DNA from: Taudactylus pleione
Lineage: Eukaryota; Chordata; Amphibia; Anura; Myobatrachidae
Direction of reading: 5' to 3'
DNA length: 64,000 nt
Assembly: GCA_031769625.1 (NCBI GenBank)
Contig: JAUIMM010000719.1
Location: 372,001 to 436,000 of the forward strand
Shown here piece by piece: positions 53,247 to 64,000 of the stretch (positions within the stretch are counted from its first letter, which is position 1; each line of letters begins with the position of its first letter). A program made the translations under genes and the position numbers. The notes below the pieces were generated by a model. It saw only the letters and a list, made by a program, of their open reading frames with translations. It made no database searches and was not told where the DNA came from.

Positions 53247-53821
53247 GGGGTATTTTTATCAAAGTTTGTTTTTACTTTCGATTTGATGTTCGATATAGCT
53301 CACCTCAAATCAAATCAACTCAAATCGAAAGTACAAATCCCTCTTCAAATTCCTCATTTACTAAAATTCAATTTTAGAAGCATTTTGTAAATCTAATTCG
53401 ATTTAGTTGGGTTTGGAATAGTGATTTAGCATGTTTGTTTTATTTTCTAAATTTAACTCTTTCTAAGCTTTTTACAGTCAGATACATGCAGGCGTCTCAC
53501 TGATGTATGCATGTATCTGTGTCAATCTAACCTGCTCATGCTATAATATAAAGTATAAAGCAGGTCTATTCATTTGGGGAAGTTTGATTTTGTGTTCGAT
53601 TTCAAATCGAATCATAGTAAATATGGGATTTATGTGTTGGTCTATATAAAAGTACCAATGTTTTACTAAAGTTTGATTTTGAGTGTGATTTGAGTAAAAT
53701 TCGGTTTTAAGTTTGATTTTACATTCGATTTGGCCTTTAATAAATATACAAATGCAACATTGAATGAAAATCGAATGCAAATCACACTAAAAGCAAAATC
53801 AAACTTTAGTATATTTACCCC
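53247..53821. mobile_element. Harbinger-like foldback MITE, 575 bp
   Basis: Ends GGGGTATTTTTATCAAAGTT and AAACTTTAGTATATTTACCCC are inverted and flanked by TGA at 53244-53246 and 53822-53824. The interior is rich in TCGATTT / AAATCGA motifs in both orientations. No coding capacity. Confidence 0.75.
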
Positions 53822-54093
53822 TGAATCTGTACTATGACTTTGTATGAACAAAATGTGGGGGACACGTGCGCACTGATACTCAGATGCGCACAGATGAAAA
53901 ACATTGCTACACTGCATCCAACATCACCGCTGCGTCTGATTCAGAATAAGGCGCAATTTTTCCAGGTGCTTGTTTCTCAGTCATCTGTGTTTGTGACATT
54001 CTGTGGCATTTACAAATACCGTGCAGGGTGGAGAAGCAGTCTGTTAATGGGGCTGGAAAATGACATTATGCTGTGGGGCGAGGTTTGAATACT

Positions 54094-54602
54094 GGGCCTG
54101 ATTCAGAGCCGGACGATCTGAACGAGTGCCCACTCTGAATCAGGGCGTTTTTTTTTTTGTTGCGGACTCTTGACCGCTCGCATACCTGTGGGTTACCACC
54201 CACAGCTTATGCGAGCGGCCATGATGATGGTCGTGATGGTCAAGACCATCGCGACCATCGGACTTGCCACGAGACCCTTGTGGTAGGGTCTCGTGGCCGC
54301 AAGCCCCAGAGAGCTATCAGCTCAAATTGAGCTGGAAGCTCTCCACTGACATCACTTGTGATGTCAGTGGGGCCGCCCCCAAATGGTAGGCGTTCCGTCG
54401 GGAATGCCTCTGTTTGGCTGGCCACGCCCCCGGCCCGCCTACCAAATGGGGTGAGCTGTCACTCACCATCGACAGCTAGTCCCCTTTGTTGCGAGACCCA
54501 GAGCGACGGAGTGCCCATCTCTATCCGGGTCTCACGCATGCGCACGACGGAGCCGGCTCCGTCGTGCGCATGCCCAGTGGGCCACCATCGACCCGGTTGG
54601 GG
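54094..54602. mobile_element. Hairpin-chain MITE, truncated copy
   Basis: Starts GGGCCTGATTCAGAGCC and runs, in opposite orientation to 3988 and 59168, through the same hairpin series: about 54176-54213, 54215-54261, 54264-54309, 54305-54343, 54341-54370, 54449-54484, 54497-54534 and 54536-54572. The distal terminal repeat is missing after about 54602. Confidence 0.75.
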
Positions 54603-54695
54603 CATATGATTTTATATTGTAGTTTGATCTACACTCACATGGTTTAGGGGTTGGCACACTGCCATGTACTGTTTGAGATGCTGACAAGAATGTAA

Positions 54696-54878
54696 GGGGT
54701 AAATTTACTAAAGTGAGAGTTTTTGGAAGTAAACTTTAGAAGAGATGTTGCCCATAGCAACCAATCAGATTCTATTTAACATTTAACTAGCACCTCCTAG
54801 AAGATAATAGCTAGAATCTGATTGGTTGCTATGGGAAACATATCTTCTAAAACTCCCTTGGGTTTGGTAAAGGCATAT
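54696..54878. mobile_element. Harbinger-like palindromic MITE, second copy
   Basis: Same family as 1687-1881: GGGGTAAATTTACTAAAGTG follows TAA, with inner TTGCCCATAGCAACCAATCA. The right terminus has decayed. It ends about 90 bases before the acceptor of the terminal exon. Confidence 0.7.
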
Positions 54879-54969
54879 TATATTGTACATAATTTTATCT
54901 TGTTGATAGAGTCAGCAAGCTTCCTTGTGATGTATTATGTTCTAACGGGAGACTTCTCTTCTCTTTCAG

Positions 54970-55050
54970 AGATGGCCTTTCATCATCATAGCAATTGTCA
55001 TTATAGGCATTATAATTATTATTCTTAGCGTGACACTTGCACCGCGTTAA
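54970..55050 (+). CDS. Terminal exon: transmembrane helix and stop
   Basis: The acceptor TTCTCTTCTCTTTCAG is excellent. In phase 0 the exon encodes RWPFIIIAIVIIGIIIIILS then VTLAPR and TAA: one hydrophobic helix of about 20 residues and a tail of a few residues. Phase 0 matches the exit phase of 47222-47274. The stop is followed within 100 bases by AATAAA, as expected for a last exon. The protein would be type I or C-terminally anchored with almost no cytoplasmic domain. The family is not recognised. The alternative, a chance hydrophobic stretch in AT-rich DNA, is less likely given acceptor, phase, stop and poly(A) signal together. Confidence 0.6.
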   Translation, partial: RWPFIIIAIVIIGIIIIILSVTLAPR

Positions 55051-55138
55051 CCGACACCCCCCCCCATTCCAATGTAAGCTGCACAACTCCAGGACTAGCA
55101 GCCAGAAGAGAGGTCATCACACTCTGCCACCCTGACAG

Positions 55139-55144
55139 AATAAA
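55139..55144 (+). promoter_or_regulatory. Polyadenylation signal AATAAA
   Basis: Canonical hexamer 89 bases after the stop codon at 55048-55050. Cleavage would fall near the left edge of the large palindrome at 55158, so the 3' UTR would be only about 110 bases. Confidence 0.5.
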
Positions 55145-55157
55145 TTCATTAACACAA

Positions 55158-57676
55158 TGGGCCAAATGTAATGGGGTGTCTGTTTTGGTAAATGGCGAGT
55201 TTGGTGCTAAACTTGCAATTTTTCACATCTCTCCAATGTAATAGGGGTCTGTTCACTAAAACTCGCATTTTTCAGTGTTACTAAAACTCCCCATTCTCAA
55301 ACTCGCATCCAGATGTTTTCACATTGAAAACAATCAACTCGCCCAATGTAATAGAGTGTCTGTTTCAGACTCGCAAAAAAAAGATTACCAAAAGTCCCCA
55401 AATAATAGACCTGCTTCAGGCTAGCGAGTGCATCCTGAGCAGGTCAGATTAACACAGAAACATGCACATATCCATGAGATATGTACATGTTTCTGTGTGT
55501 ACTTATGTAAAATGTGTTTAAATAAAAAAAAATGACGTGCACCCCCTCCCCAAAAGCATAACCAGCCCCGGGCTTTATAAAGCCTGTTCTGGTTCTAAAA
55601 ATACAGGGGCCAAAATGCGTAGGGGGCCCCTGTATATTAAGAACCAGCACAGGGCTTTGTTGAGCTGGTCCTGGTTCTGGAAAATCAGGGGACAAAACGA
55701 GTAGGGGTCCCCTGAAAATTCCTGAACCAGCACCGAACTTTTTCTAGCAGGGGGATAATGCCACAGCCAGGGAAAACCTTTCACCGGTTTCCCCGGCCAA
55801 AGCATTATCCCTGACTGCTAGTCAGTCCAGGCCGGGGATCCCTGGGGAGTTGGGTACCCCCCCAATAAAGAGGTACTCCTCTCCAGGGCACCCCAGGCCT
55901 AGACTGATAGCCCGGGGCTATCCCCGGCACCCTAGGGCGGTGGGTGCCGGGTTGATAGTGTAAAGTGTAAAAATAAGTTTTCCATATTGTCTTTATTTGT
56001 AGAACCACAAGTACCAGCAAGCCTCCCCTGCATGCTGGTATTTGGAGAACCACAAATACCAGCATGCGGGGCATTACGGGCCCACTGGCACTTGTAGTTC
56101 CACAACTAAAGAAATACGTAAATAAACAAACTTACACCGTGAAAGTATAATTTTAATAAAACATACATGCACACTCACACTCACACTCACACATACTCAC
56201 CTATTATCCGAAGTAATCCATAGGGGTGTACCTGAAAAAAAATCCATACTCACCTCTCCTATGCGTAGATCACGTCCTCTTCTCCATGTAGGCAATCCAG
56301 GGGTTAAAATAAAAAACCGAAAAAAAAACGATCCATGCGGACTGAGCAAAGGTATGTGTGTGCCCCGTCAGTGCAGGGGCCGCCAGCCAATCAGGGAGCA
56401 TCTCCGTCGGAGCAGCTCCCTGATTAGCTGAATGCGGCCAGCCTCTGTCTCCCTTAGACGTCTATGGTGAGAAATCCCCGTAGCCCGTCTATGGTGAGAG
56501 CCGCTACATAGTAACCGCAAGATTAATTGATGTTAATCTTGTGGTTTACATCAATGATACAATGTCGCGACAATGTACACACATACCTTTGCTCAGTCAG
56601 CATGGATCGGTTTTTTTTCGTTTTTTTTTTTTAACCCCTGGATTGCCTACATGGAGAAGAGGACGTGATCTACGCATAGGAGAGGTGAGTATGGATTTTT
56701 TTTTCAGGTACACCCCTATGGATTACTTCGGATAATAGGTGAGTATGTGTGAGTGTGAGTGTGCATGTATGTTATATTAAAATTATACTTTCACGGTGTA
56801 AGTTTGTTTTTTTACGTATTTCTTTAGTTGTGGAACTACAAGTGCCAGCGGGCCCGTAATGCCCCACATGCTGGTATTTGTGGTTCTCCAAATACCAGCA
56901 TGCAGGGGAGGCTTGCTGGTACTTGTGGTTCTACAAATAAAGACAATATGGTAAATTAAATTTTACACTTTCACTTTACACTATCAACCCGGCACCCACC
57001 GCCCTAGGGTGCCGGGGATAGCCCCGGGCTATCAGTCTAGGCCTGGGGTGCCCTGGAGAGGGGTACCCCTTTATTGGGGGGGTACCCAAATCCCCAGGGA
57101 TCCCCGGCCTGGACTGACTAGCAGTCAGGGATAATGCTTTGGCCGGGGAAACCGGTGAAAGGTTTTCCCTGGCTGTGGCATTATCCCCCCGCTAGAAAGA
57201 GTTCGGTGCTGGTTCTGGAATTTTCAGGGGACCCCTACTCGTTTTGTTCCCTGATTTTCCAGAACCAGGACCAGCTCAACAAAGCACTCTACTGGTTCTT
57301 AATATACAGGGGCCCCCTACGCATTTTGGCCCCTGTATTTTTAGAACCAGAACAGGCTTTATAAAGCCCAGGGCTGGTTATGCTTTTGGGGAGGGGGTGC
57401 ACGTTTTTTTTTTTTAACACACACAGAAGCCATCACGGATCTCACTGATCTGTGATGGCTTCTCTAAAACTCGCACCTTTTAATGCTACTCGCATTAAAA
57501 GGTGTCAGTTTACATAGTCCTAAACTCGCCTGCACTCGCAAATGCAGTAGCCTCGAACTGAAAAGTTTGCAGGTTATTGAATTTGCGAGTTTCAGTACAA
57601 ACTCGCACTTTTTAAAAGTGCGAGAAAGTGCGAGTTTGTACTGTTACTAAAACTGACACCCTATTATATTTGGCCC
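55158..57676. mobile_element. 2.5-kb palindromic (foldback) element
   Basis: TGGGCCAAATGTAATGGGGT at the left is mirrored by ACCCTATTATATTTGGCCCA at the right. Arms of about 1.1-1.2 kb (55158-56370 and 56560-57676) are inverted copies with high identity around a spacer of roughly 200 bp. The same open frame appears in both arms in opposite orientation (55575-55805 minus, 57134-57364 plus), but it reads through small palindromes and resembles no protein. Many smaller hairpins are nested in each arm. Target duplication is unclear. Confidence 0.8.
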
Positions 57677-58082
57677 ATTCAGTTTGTGATATCCCCCCAC
57701 TCCCCATCTACAAAATTAGAACATTCTGGAAGCATGGCCCGTAGGGTGGAGTTGAATTTTGGAGTTGATAAGCAATGTGTTGATTAATAATGGCTCCTCT
57801 ACTAAGCTGAATATATGAGCTCACGTAGCCGTCTGTACAAGTGATTTTGTGACATTATTCTCCTATTTTTGTGGAAGTAAGACCATTTATTTCGGTGAGA
57901 CCATATCTTAGCTGGTCAGTATGGAGGTTGTGGTGGGGGCTGAGGTCCATATCTTGTTCTTATGATAGAATTGGTACTGTAGGTGGCCTAACTGCACTGT
58001 ACTTAGCACCCGCCCTGCAGGAATACTTTTAAAAGGGGTTTGCTCCCTGGAAAGAGGTCATATAGAATAAGATATAACAGTC
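57677..58082. other. Unassigned DNA
   Basis: No gene or repeat recognised. Confidence 0.35.
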
Positions 58083-58225
58083 ATTGGTGTTGGAAGTGTG
58101 AATGTGAGTGTAAGCCGCCACTCAACCATAGGAAACATGTACTACTCAGAAAGTTATTCAATAGTTTATATCACTAAATAGGCTGAGTAACTGCTTAAAC
58201 TCACATTCACACTTCCAGCACCAAT
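58083..58225. mobile_element. Short inverted-repeat MITE
   Basis: ATTGGTGTTGGAAGTGTGAA at the left pairs with TTCACACTTCCAGCACCAAT at the right through about 33 bp with few mismatches. Total 143 bp. Confidence 0.65.
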
Positions 58226-58247
58226 TACACCTTTATTTTATTATACT

Positions 58248-58809
58248 GCAGTGACGTGCGGGAGGTAAATGGCTGGGGAGGCACTGGCAGTGATGTGTGG
58301 GAGGTAAATGGCTGGGGAGGCACTGGCAGTGATGTGTAGGGAGGTAAATGGCTGGGGAGGCACTGGCAGTGATGTGCAGGGAGGTAAATGGCTGGGGAGG
58401 CACTGGCAGTTACGTGCGGGGAGGTAAATGGCTGGGGAGGCACTGGCAGTGATGTGCAGGGAGGTAAATGGCTGGGGAGGTAATGGCAGTGACGTGCGGG
58501 GAGGTAAATGGCTGGGGAGGCACTGGCAGTGACATGCAGAGAGGTAAATGGCTGGGGAGATACTGGCAGTGATGTGTGGGGAGGTAAATGGCTGGGGAGG
58601 CACTGGCAGTGACGTGCGGTGAGGTATATAGCTGGGGAGGCACTGGCAGTGATGTGCGGTGAGGTAAATGGCTGGGGAGGTACTGGCAGTGACGTGTGGG
58701 GAGGTAAATGGCTGGGGAGGTACTGGCAGTGACGCGTGGTTGAGGTAAATGGCTGGGGAGGCACTGGCAGTGACGTGTGGGGAGGTAAATGGCTGGGGAG
58801 GCACTGGCT
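58248..58809. repeat. 40-bp minisatellite
   Basis: Fourteen units of GTGACGTGCGGGGAGGTAAA followed by TGGCTGGGGAGGCACTGGCA. CpG positions (GACGTG, GCGG) often decay to TG or CA. Periodic open frames on the minus strand are artefacts. Confidence 0.95.
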
Positions 58810-59167
58810 AGAGTCAGATTTATACATACATATACTGTATGAACCTGAGGGCTCATGTGGGCATTATACAAAGGTGCAGCAGTATATAGAGCTGGAAATT
58901 TGGTGTGTTTTGATCAGGTATGATGGGAAGAGGTAGACAGGGGAGGCAGTGCCTCACCTGCCACAGACTTTTTACTCCAGAGTTATGACTATAACAATGA
59001 TTAGAATAACACAAAGAAGATATTTATATTTTATTTACATTTTTCTTATAATTTTTTTTCATCTCTTTACATTTCAAAAGGTAGATAACAAACAAAATAA
59101 AAAAGATAATAATAGCATACAGCCATAGAAAAGAAAAACATTGATAAACATCAAACTACAGTACCTT

Positions 59168-59717
59168 GGGCCTGATTCAGACCCACTCGCGAGCGGCTGT
59201 ACGCTCGCAAGTGGGTCGATGGTCTGCACTGAGCATGCGCACGACGGAGGGAGCTCCGTCGTGCGCATGCGCCAGACACGACGAGCGAAGGACTTTCCTT
59301 CGCTCGTTGTGTCCGATCAAAGGGGGCGTGCTGTCAATGTTGATTGACAGCACGCCCCCTTTGGTGGGCGTGCCGGGGGTGTGCCTCCCTGACGGGGGCG
59401 TTCCCACGGGAACGCCTCCCGTCAGAAGCCGGCCCACTGACATCACTAGTGATGTCAGTGGGAGTGATTTTGGCTCTGATAGAGCCAAAATCACTCCGGA
59501 GCTTGCGGTTGAAAACCTCAACCGCAGGCTCCGGCTCGCAATTTCGATGGTCGCGATGGTCTCGACCATCGCGGCCATCAAAATGCACGCTCGTATAGCC
59601 TGTGGGTGGTGACCCACAGCTATACGAGCGTCCAGGAGGACGCTCCATGAAAAAGGAGCCCGGCCCTCATGCAGAGCGTGCGCTCTGCTCAGAGCGTACG
59701 GCTCTGAATGAGGGCCC
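59168..59717. mobile_element. Hairpin-chain MITE, complete copy
   Basis: Ends GGGCCTGATTCAGACCC and CTCTGAATGAGGGCCC are inverted. Inside are consecutive hairpins at about 59184-59217, 59234-59270, 59276-59311, 59320-59364, 59388-59425, 59433-59462, 59460-59498, 59499-59533, 59546-59580 and 59586-59632, in the same order as 3988-6731 and, reversed, 54094-54602. No coding capacity. Confidence 0.85.
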
Positions 59718-60239
59718 TTGTTTTCTTGAATTTGACCTCAGAAAATTTGGTGTAAAACCAATAATATCTAATAAATACAATACTGAATATAGAATAAAAT
59801 AAAATAGATGAGAGGGAAAGAAAAGAAAGGGGGGGGGGGGGGACACCAAGCAGCAAAGTTAGCAAAATAATAATAAAAAATAAATAACTAGAACAGATTC
59901 AAAAGTACAAAATAAGGGTCAAACCAGACCTGGAAGGGTCCTATTAAAGTGAGAGTACCAGAAATGTTGGCAGTTTGTCATGGAGGAGAGCAGTGATATA
60001 TTCCATGGAAGCAGTGTACCAGATTCTATTGAGTAATGCAGGAATGGGGGGGCAAATGCGTTTTATTCCAGTTAGTCGCAATCAAGATTTTAGCAGCATT
60101 AAATACATAACCACATAGTCTGTTATAGGAGTGTCAGGAAATGGTGTACATAGCAAGACATGTAATGGATCCTTAATAGGCGCAGACTTAAAGATATTAC
60201 CTAACAACGACATGACTTCATCCCAGTACGTTGAAATCA

Positions 60240-62099
<1,860 letters not shown>

Positions 62100-62560
62100 C
62101 CTTGTGTTCATCCGTTCAACTGACTGCGCAATGACTGAGATGCCCACTGTCTGCGTCCATAGAGGCATTAATACCGATTGGTGCATCCATAGATGTCACC
62201 ATTGGTCTCACCATCAAAACTTGCACCAAACCTATTGCGGGTGCAGTTTCTCCATCCCTGTATGGCCTCCTATGTAAGCAGATGAGCTTCCGATTTCACC
62301 GACACATTTGTGACACACCCACAACATGTCCATAAGGCGGAGCACCGCTGTGTGTCCTGCTAAGCCACCTCCCTAGCACCACCCAGGAACTCCCATTGTA
62401 TTTTCAATTCTCTTTCGGTGCACCTGAATTTACAACTGTGACTCTGCACACACTCAATCAGGATATGACTTACATGAATGTGCAGTAACAAAAAAATTGC
62501 CCCACTACATCCGTCATCCATAGTGCGTCCGCCTCCGACTCATGACCTCAGTGCGATGTG
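62100..62560. mobile_element. Possible MITE related to 51984-53954
   Basis: Shares scattered motifs with that element, such as TATGGCCTCCTATG versus TATGGCCGTCTCCTATGG, and a GCGTCCGCCTCCGACTCATG segment like its terminal CGGACGC region. Termini are not defined, so this is tentative. Confidence 0.3.
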
Positions 62561-62930
62561 TTTTGAACATTACAGGCACATTTGATGTGGGAAATACATT
62601 TTTAGGAACCACTGTATAACAATAACACTGGAATGTGCATATGTCATTTATGAAGTCAAGAAGGTCCTTATTCCCCTCGTTACCATGACTTATTTCAGAT
62701 GACAGGAAAAGAAAAGTGGAGGTTAGTGGGGACGTGGAACGAGATAGGAGGTAGCAGAGACATTTTGCCACCATGAGCATTTACATCAGTGACCACAATC
62801 CTGCCATTGGCAGACCAGAGAGAAGTGGGATCACACCGTCCTACAGACCAAGTGTACAAATAGCTGAATATATACTAAATGAAATGAGCTTTGTGTCTTC
62901 ATATACTGCAGTTAGTAAATGAGCCTAATA
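62561..62930. other. Unassigned DNA
   Basis: An open frame on the minus strand at 62514-62780 resembles no family known to me and lacks flanking splice signals that I trust. Confidence 0.3.
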
Positions 62931-62934
62931 CCAC

Positions 62935-63345
62935 TTTCAGACAGAAAATGTAAAAAAAACAGCTATTACCCAGCATTTTGCCTGCCAGGTTTTTTGGCAT
63001 TTTCTGTCTGATTCCCCTTTCACACAGGAAAATGAATATCCTGGGTAATTCACCTTTGCCTGGTAATTTGCTAAACAACCTGTGTTTTTTCCTTGTGTGA
63101 AAGGGTCAACCCGGGACTTACTTCCCGGGTTTACGACCGTGCAGGAATCCAGGGTCAGAGACCAGGGAATTTAGTCCCAGGATGACCCTTTCACACAGGG
63201 AAAAATCCCGGGTTGTTTAGCAAATTACCGGGTAATACCCCTTCCACACTGAAAATGAAAATCCCGGGTAATTCACTTTTACCTGGTAAGTTGCTAAACA
63301 ACCTGGGTTTTTTCCCTGTGTGAAAGAGTCATCCCAGGACTAAAT
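62935..63345. mobile_element. Inverted-repeat element with three arm copies
   Basis: A 55-bp arm beginning TAATTTGCTAAACAACC and including TGTGTGAAAGGGTCA occurs at 63064-63118, inverted at 63173-63227, and again direct at about 63287-63341. An outer short hairpin CAGACAGAAAATG / CATTTTCTGTCTG spans 62939-63011. Looks like a rearranged foldback MITE with a partially duplicated arm. Confidence 0.6.
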
Positions 63346-63390
63346 TTCCAGGTCTCCGACCCTGGTCCCTATGAATATACAAGATTTTGA

Positions 63391-64000
63391 ACTGAACTGT
63401 ATAAACAACAATGGGTGCATCTAAAACATCCTTGATGGAGACTCCACATCCAGCTATCTGGAGACATCTCTGTGATAGGGAACAATATGTCAAAGGATAC
63501 TTTTAATTTTCTCTAAGATGCCACTATTAACTTTCATCCCAAAATTCACAAGAAACTTATAAAACCACTGGGTCATCCTATTGTTTCAGATGTGTGTCAC
63601 ATTACTTTCCCATATCATATAATGTTGATATAAACCTCCAGCCCTACGCTGTCTACCTTCATTACTGCATATGTGACACCATACTCTTTTTTAATTGTTT
63701 ATATGATATTGAATGGAAATGTACCAAACATGTTCTTATGTGTGAAGTTAAATCCTTGTATTCTGATATAACTTACAATTATGAATTAAATGTATTAAAC
63801 ATTATCATGACAGGGATGTAAGAATGAATGAGAGACAACACTCCTTGATTTTGGATTCTTTTCGGTTTATCCTTACACACACATATATTGTTTTTTATTC
63901 ACATTATTATGTAAAAACTCTTGGTACAGCCATGGCCACCAAGGTTGCTCCAAGCTTTACTAACCTCTACATAAGGACCTCCGAGGAGATATGGCTTGGT
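63391..64000. other. Unassigned AT-rich DNA
   Basis: No gene or repeat recognised to the window end. The open frame at 63594-63821 is AT-rich with no recognisable domain. Confidence 0.3.

Larger units (their letters stand above)
51984..53954. mobile_element. MITE carrying two nested insertions
   Basis: Left end GGGCCTCATTCTGAGTCGGA and right end TGATTCAGAATAAGGCGC are inverted repeats, and both are followed inward by the CGGACGC or GCGTCTG motif. The element is interrupted by a hAT at 52264-53041 and a Harbinger-like element at 53247-53821; removing both leaves about 620 bp. Belongs to the GGGCCTGATTCAGA superfamily. Confidence 0.7.
8173..55144 (+). other. Candidate gene span: three exons, two introns
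   Basis: Exons at 8173-8394, 47222-47274 and 54970-55050 share strand and compatible phases (1 then 0). The implied introns are 38,827 bp (8395-47221) and 7,695 bp (47275-54969). The first would hold the whole 27.5-kb satellite. The 5' part of the gene is outside the window or unrecognised. The link is inferred from phase and order only; further small exons could exist between them. Confidence 0.45.

Noticed and set aside
54822..55028. Open frame overlapping the terminal exon in another frame
   Set aside because: It begins inside a MITE and ignores the strong acceptor at 54968-54969; the exon frame gives a proper membrane helix and stop.
55575..57364. Same 76-residue open frame in both arms of the large palindrome
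   Set aside because: Duplication by the inverted repeat explains it; the frame crosses small palindromes and resembles no protein.
58225..58871. Open frames of 150-200 residues on the minus strand
   Set aside because: Periodic translation of the 40-bp minisatellite.

Overview
The window is eukaryotic nuclear DNA, most likely from an anuran amphibian. The basis is repeat content recalled from frog genomes: a foldback MITE carrying TTGCCCATAGCAACCAATCAGA, frog-type hAT elements with a BED-family transposase C-terminus, L1 and copia-like fragments, an L2-type tail, and very high transposon density. There are no prokaryotic genes, operons, CRISPR arrays or rRNA genes.

One protein-coding gene can be pieced together on the + strand. 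Three exon-like segments have good splice signals and agree in phase: 8173-8394 (222 bp, phase 1 to phase 1), 47222-47274 (53 bp, phase 1 to phase 0) and 54970-55050 (terminal, phase 0). The last encodes one hydrophobic transmembrane helix and a three-residue tail, with AATAAA 89 bases after the stop codon. The product would be the C-terminal part of a membrane-anchored protein. Its family is not recognised; the first exon has a Walker-B-like VVIDDLD.

Layout: 1-3.3 kb unassigned DNA, a Harbinger-like MITE and a foldback element; 3.26-3.53 kb telomere-like CCTAACCCTAA-rich DNA; 3.99-6.73 kb a three-level transposon nest (hAT inside a Harbinger-like MITE, itself holding a MITE and a 57-bp minisatellite); 7.77-8.06 kb a MITE; 8.17-8.39 kb exon; 8.4-9.5 kb a 64-bp minisatellite whose units each repeat a 5' splice-site-like motif; 10.3-10.8 kb a MITE; 11.2-13.4 kb a 49-bp minisatellite; 13.8-14.4 kb a MITE that is a chain of 13 hairpins.

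From 14.74 to 42.21 kb runs one uninterrupted 32-bp satellite (two diverged 16-bp halves) in two domains with different higher-order structure. It lies inside the large intron of the candidate gene. It has no stop codon in any + frame, so the very long open frames there are an artefact.

From 42.2 to 64 kb: a hAT element with its transposase core replaced by tandem repeats (43-45.8 kb); more hairpin-chain MITEs; a copia-like miniature element (48.5-49.1 kb); a nest of hAT and Harbinger-like elements (52-54 kb); the terminal exon; a 2.5-kb palindrome (55.2-57.7 kb); 40-bp and 9-bp minisatellites; and a dead L1 ORF2 3' fragment on the minus strand (about 59-61.35 kb) hit by a hairpin-chain MITE.

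The strongest leads are the hairpin-chain MITE family, whose copies keep the same hairpin order while stem sequences differ with pairing preserved; the satellite-filled intron; and the minisatellite of splice-donor-like units abutting a real-looking donor.
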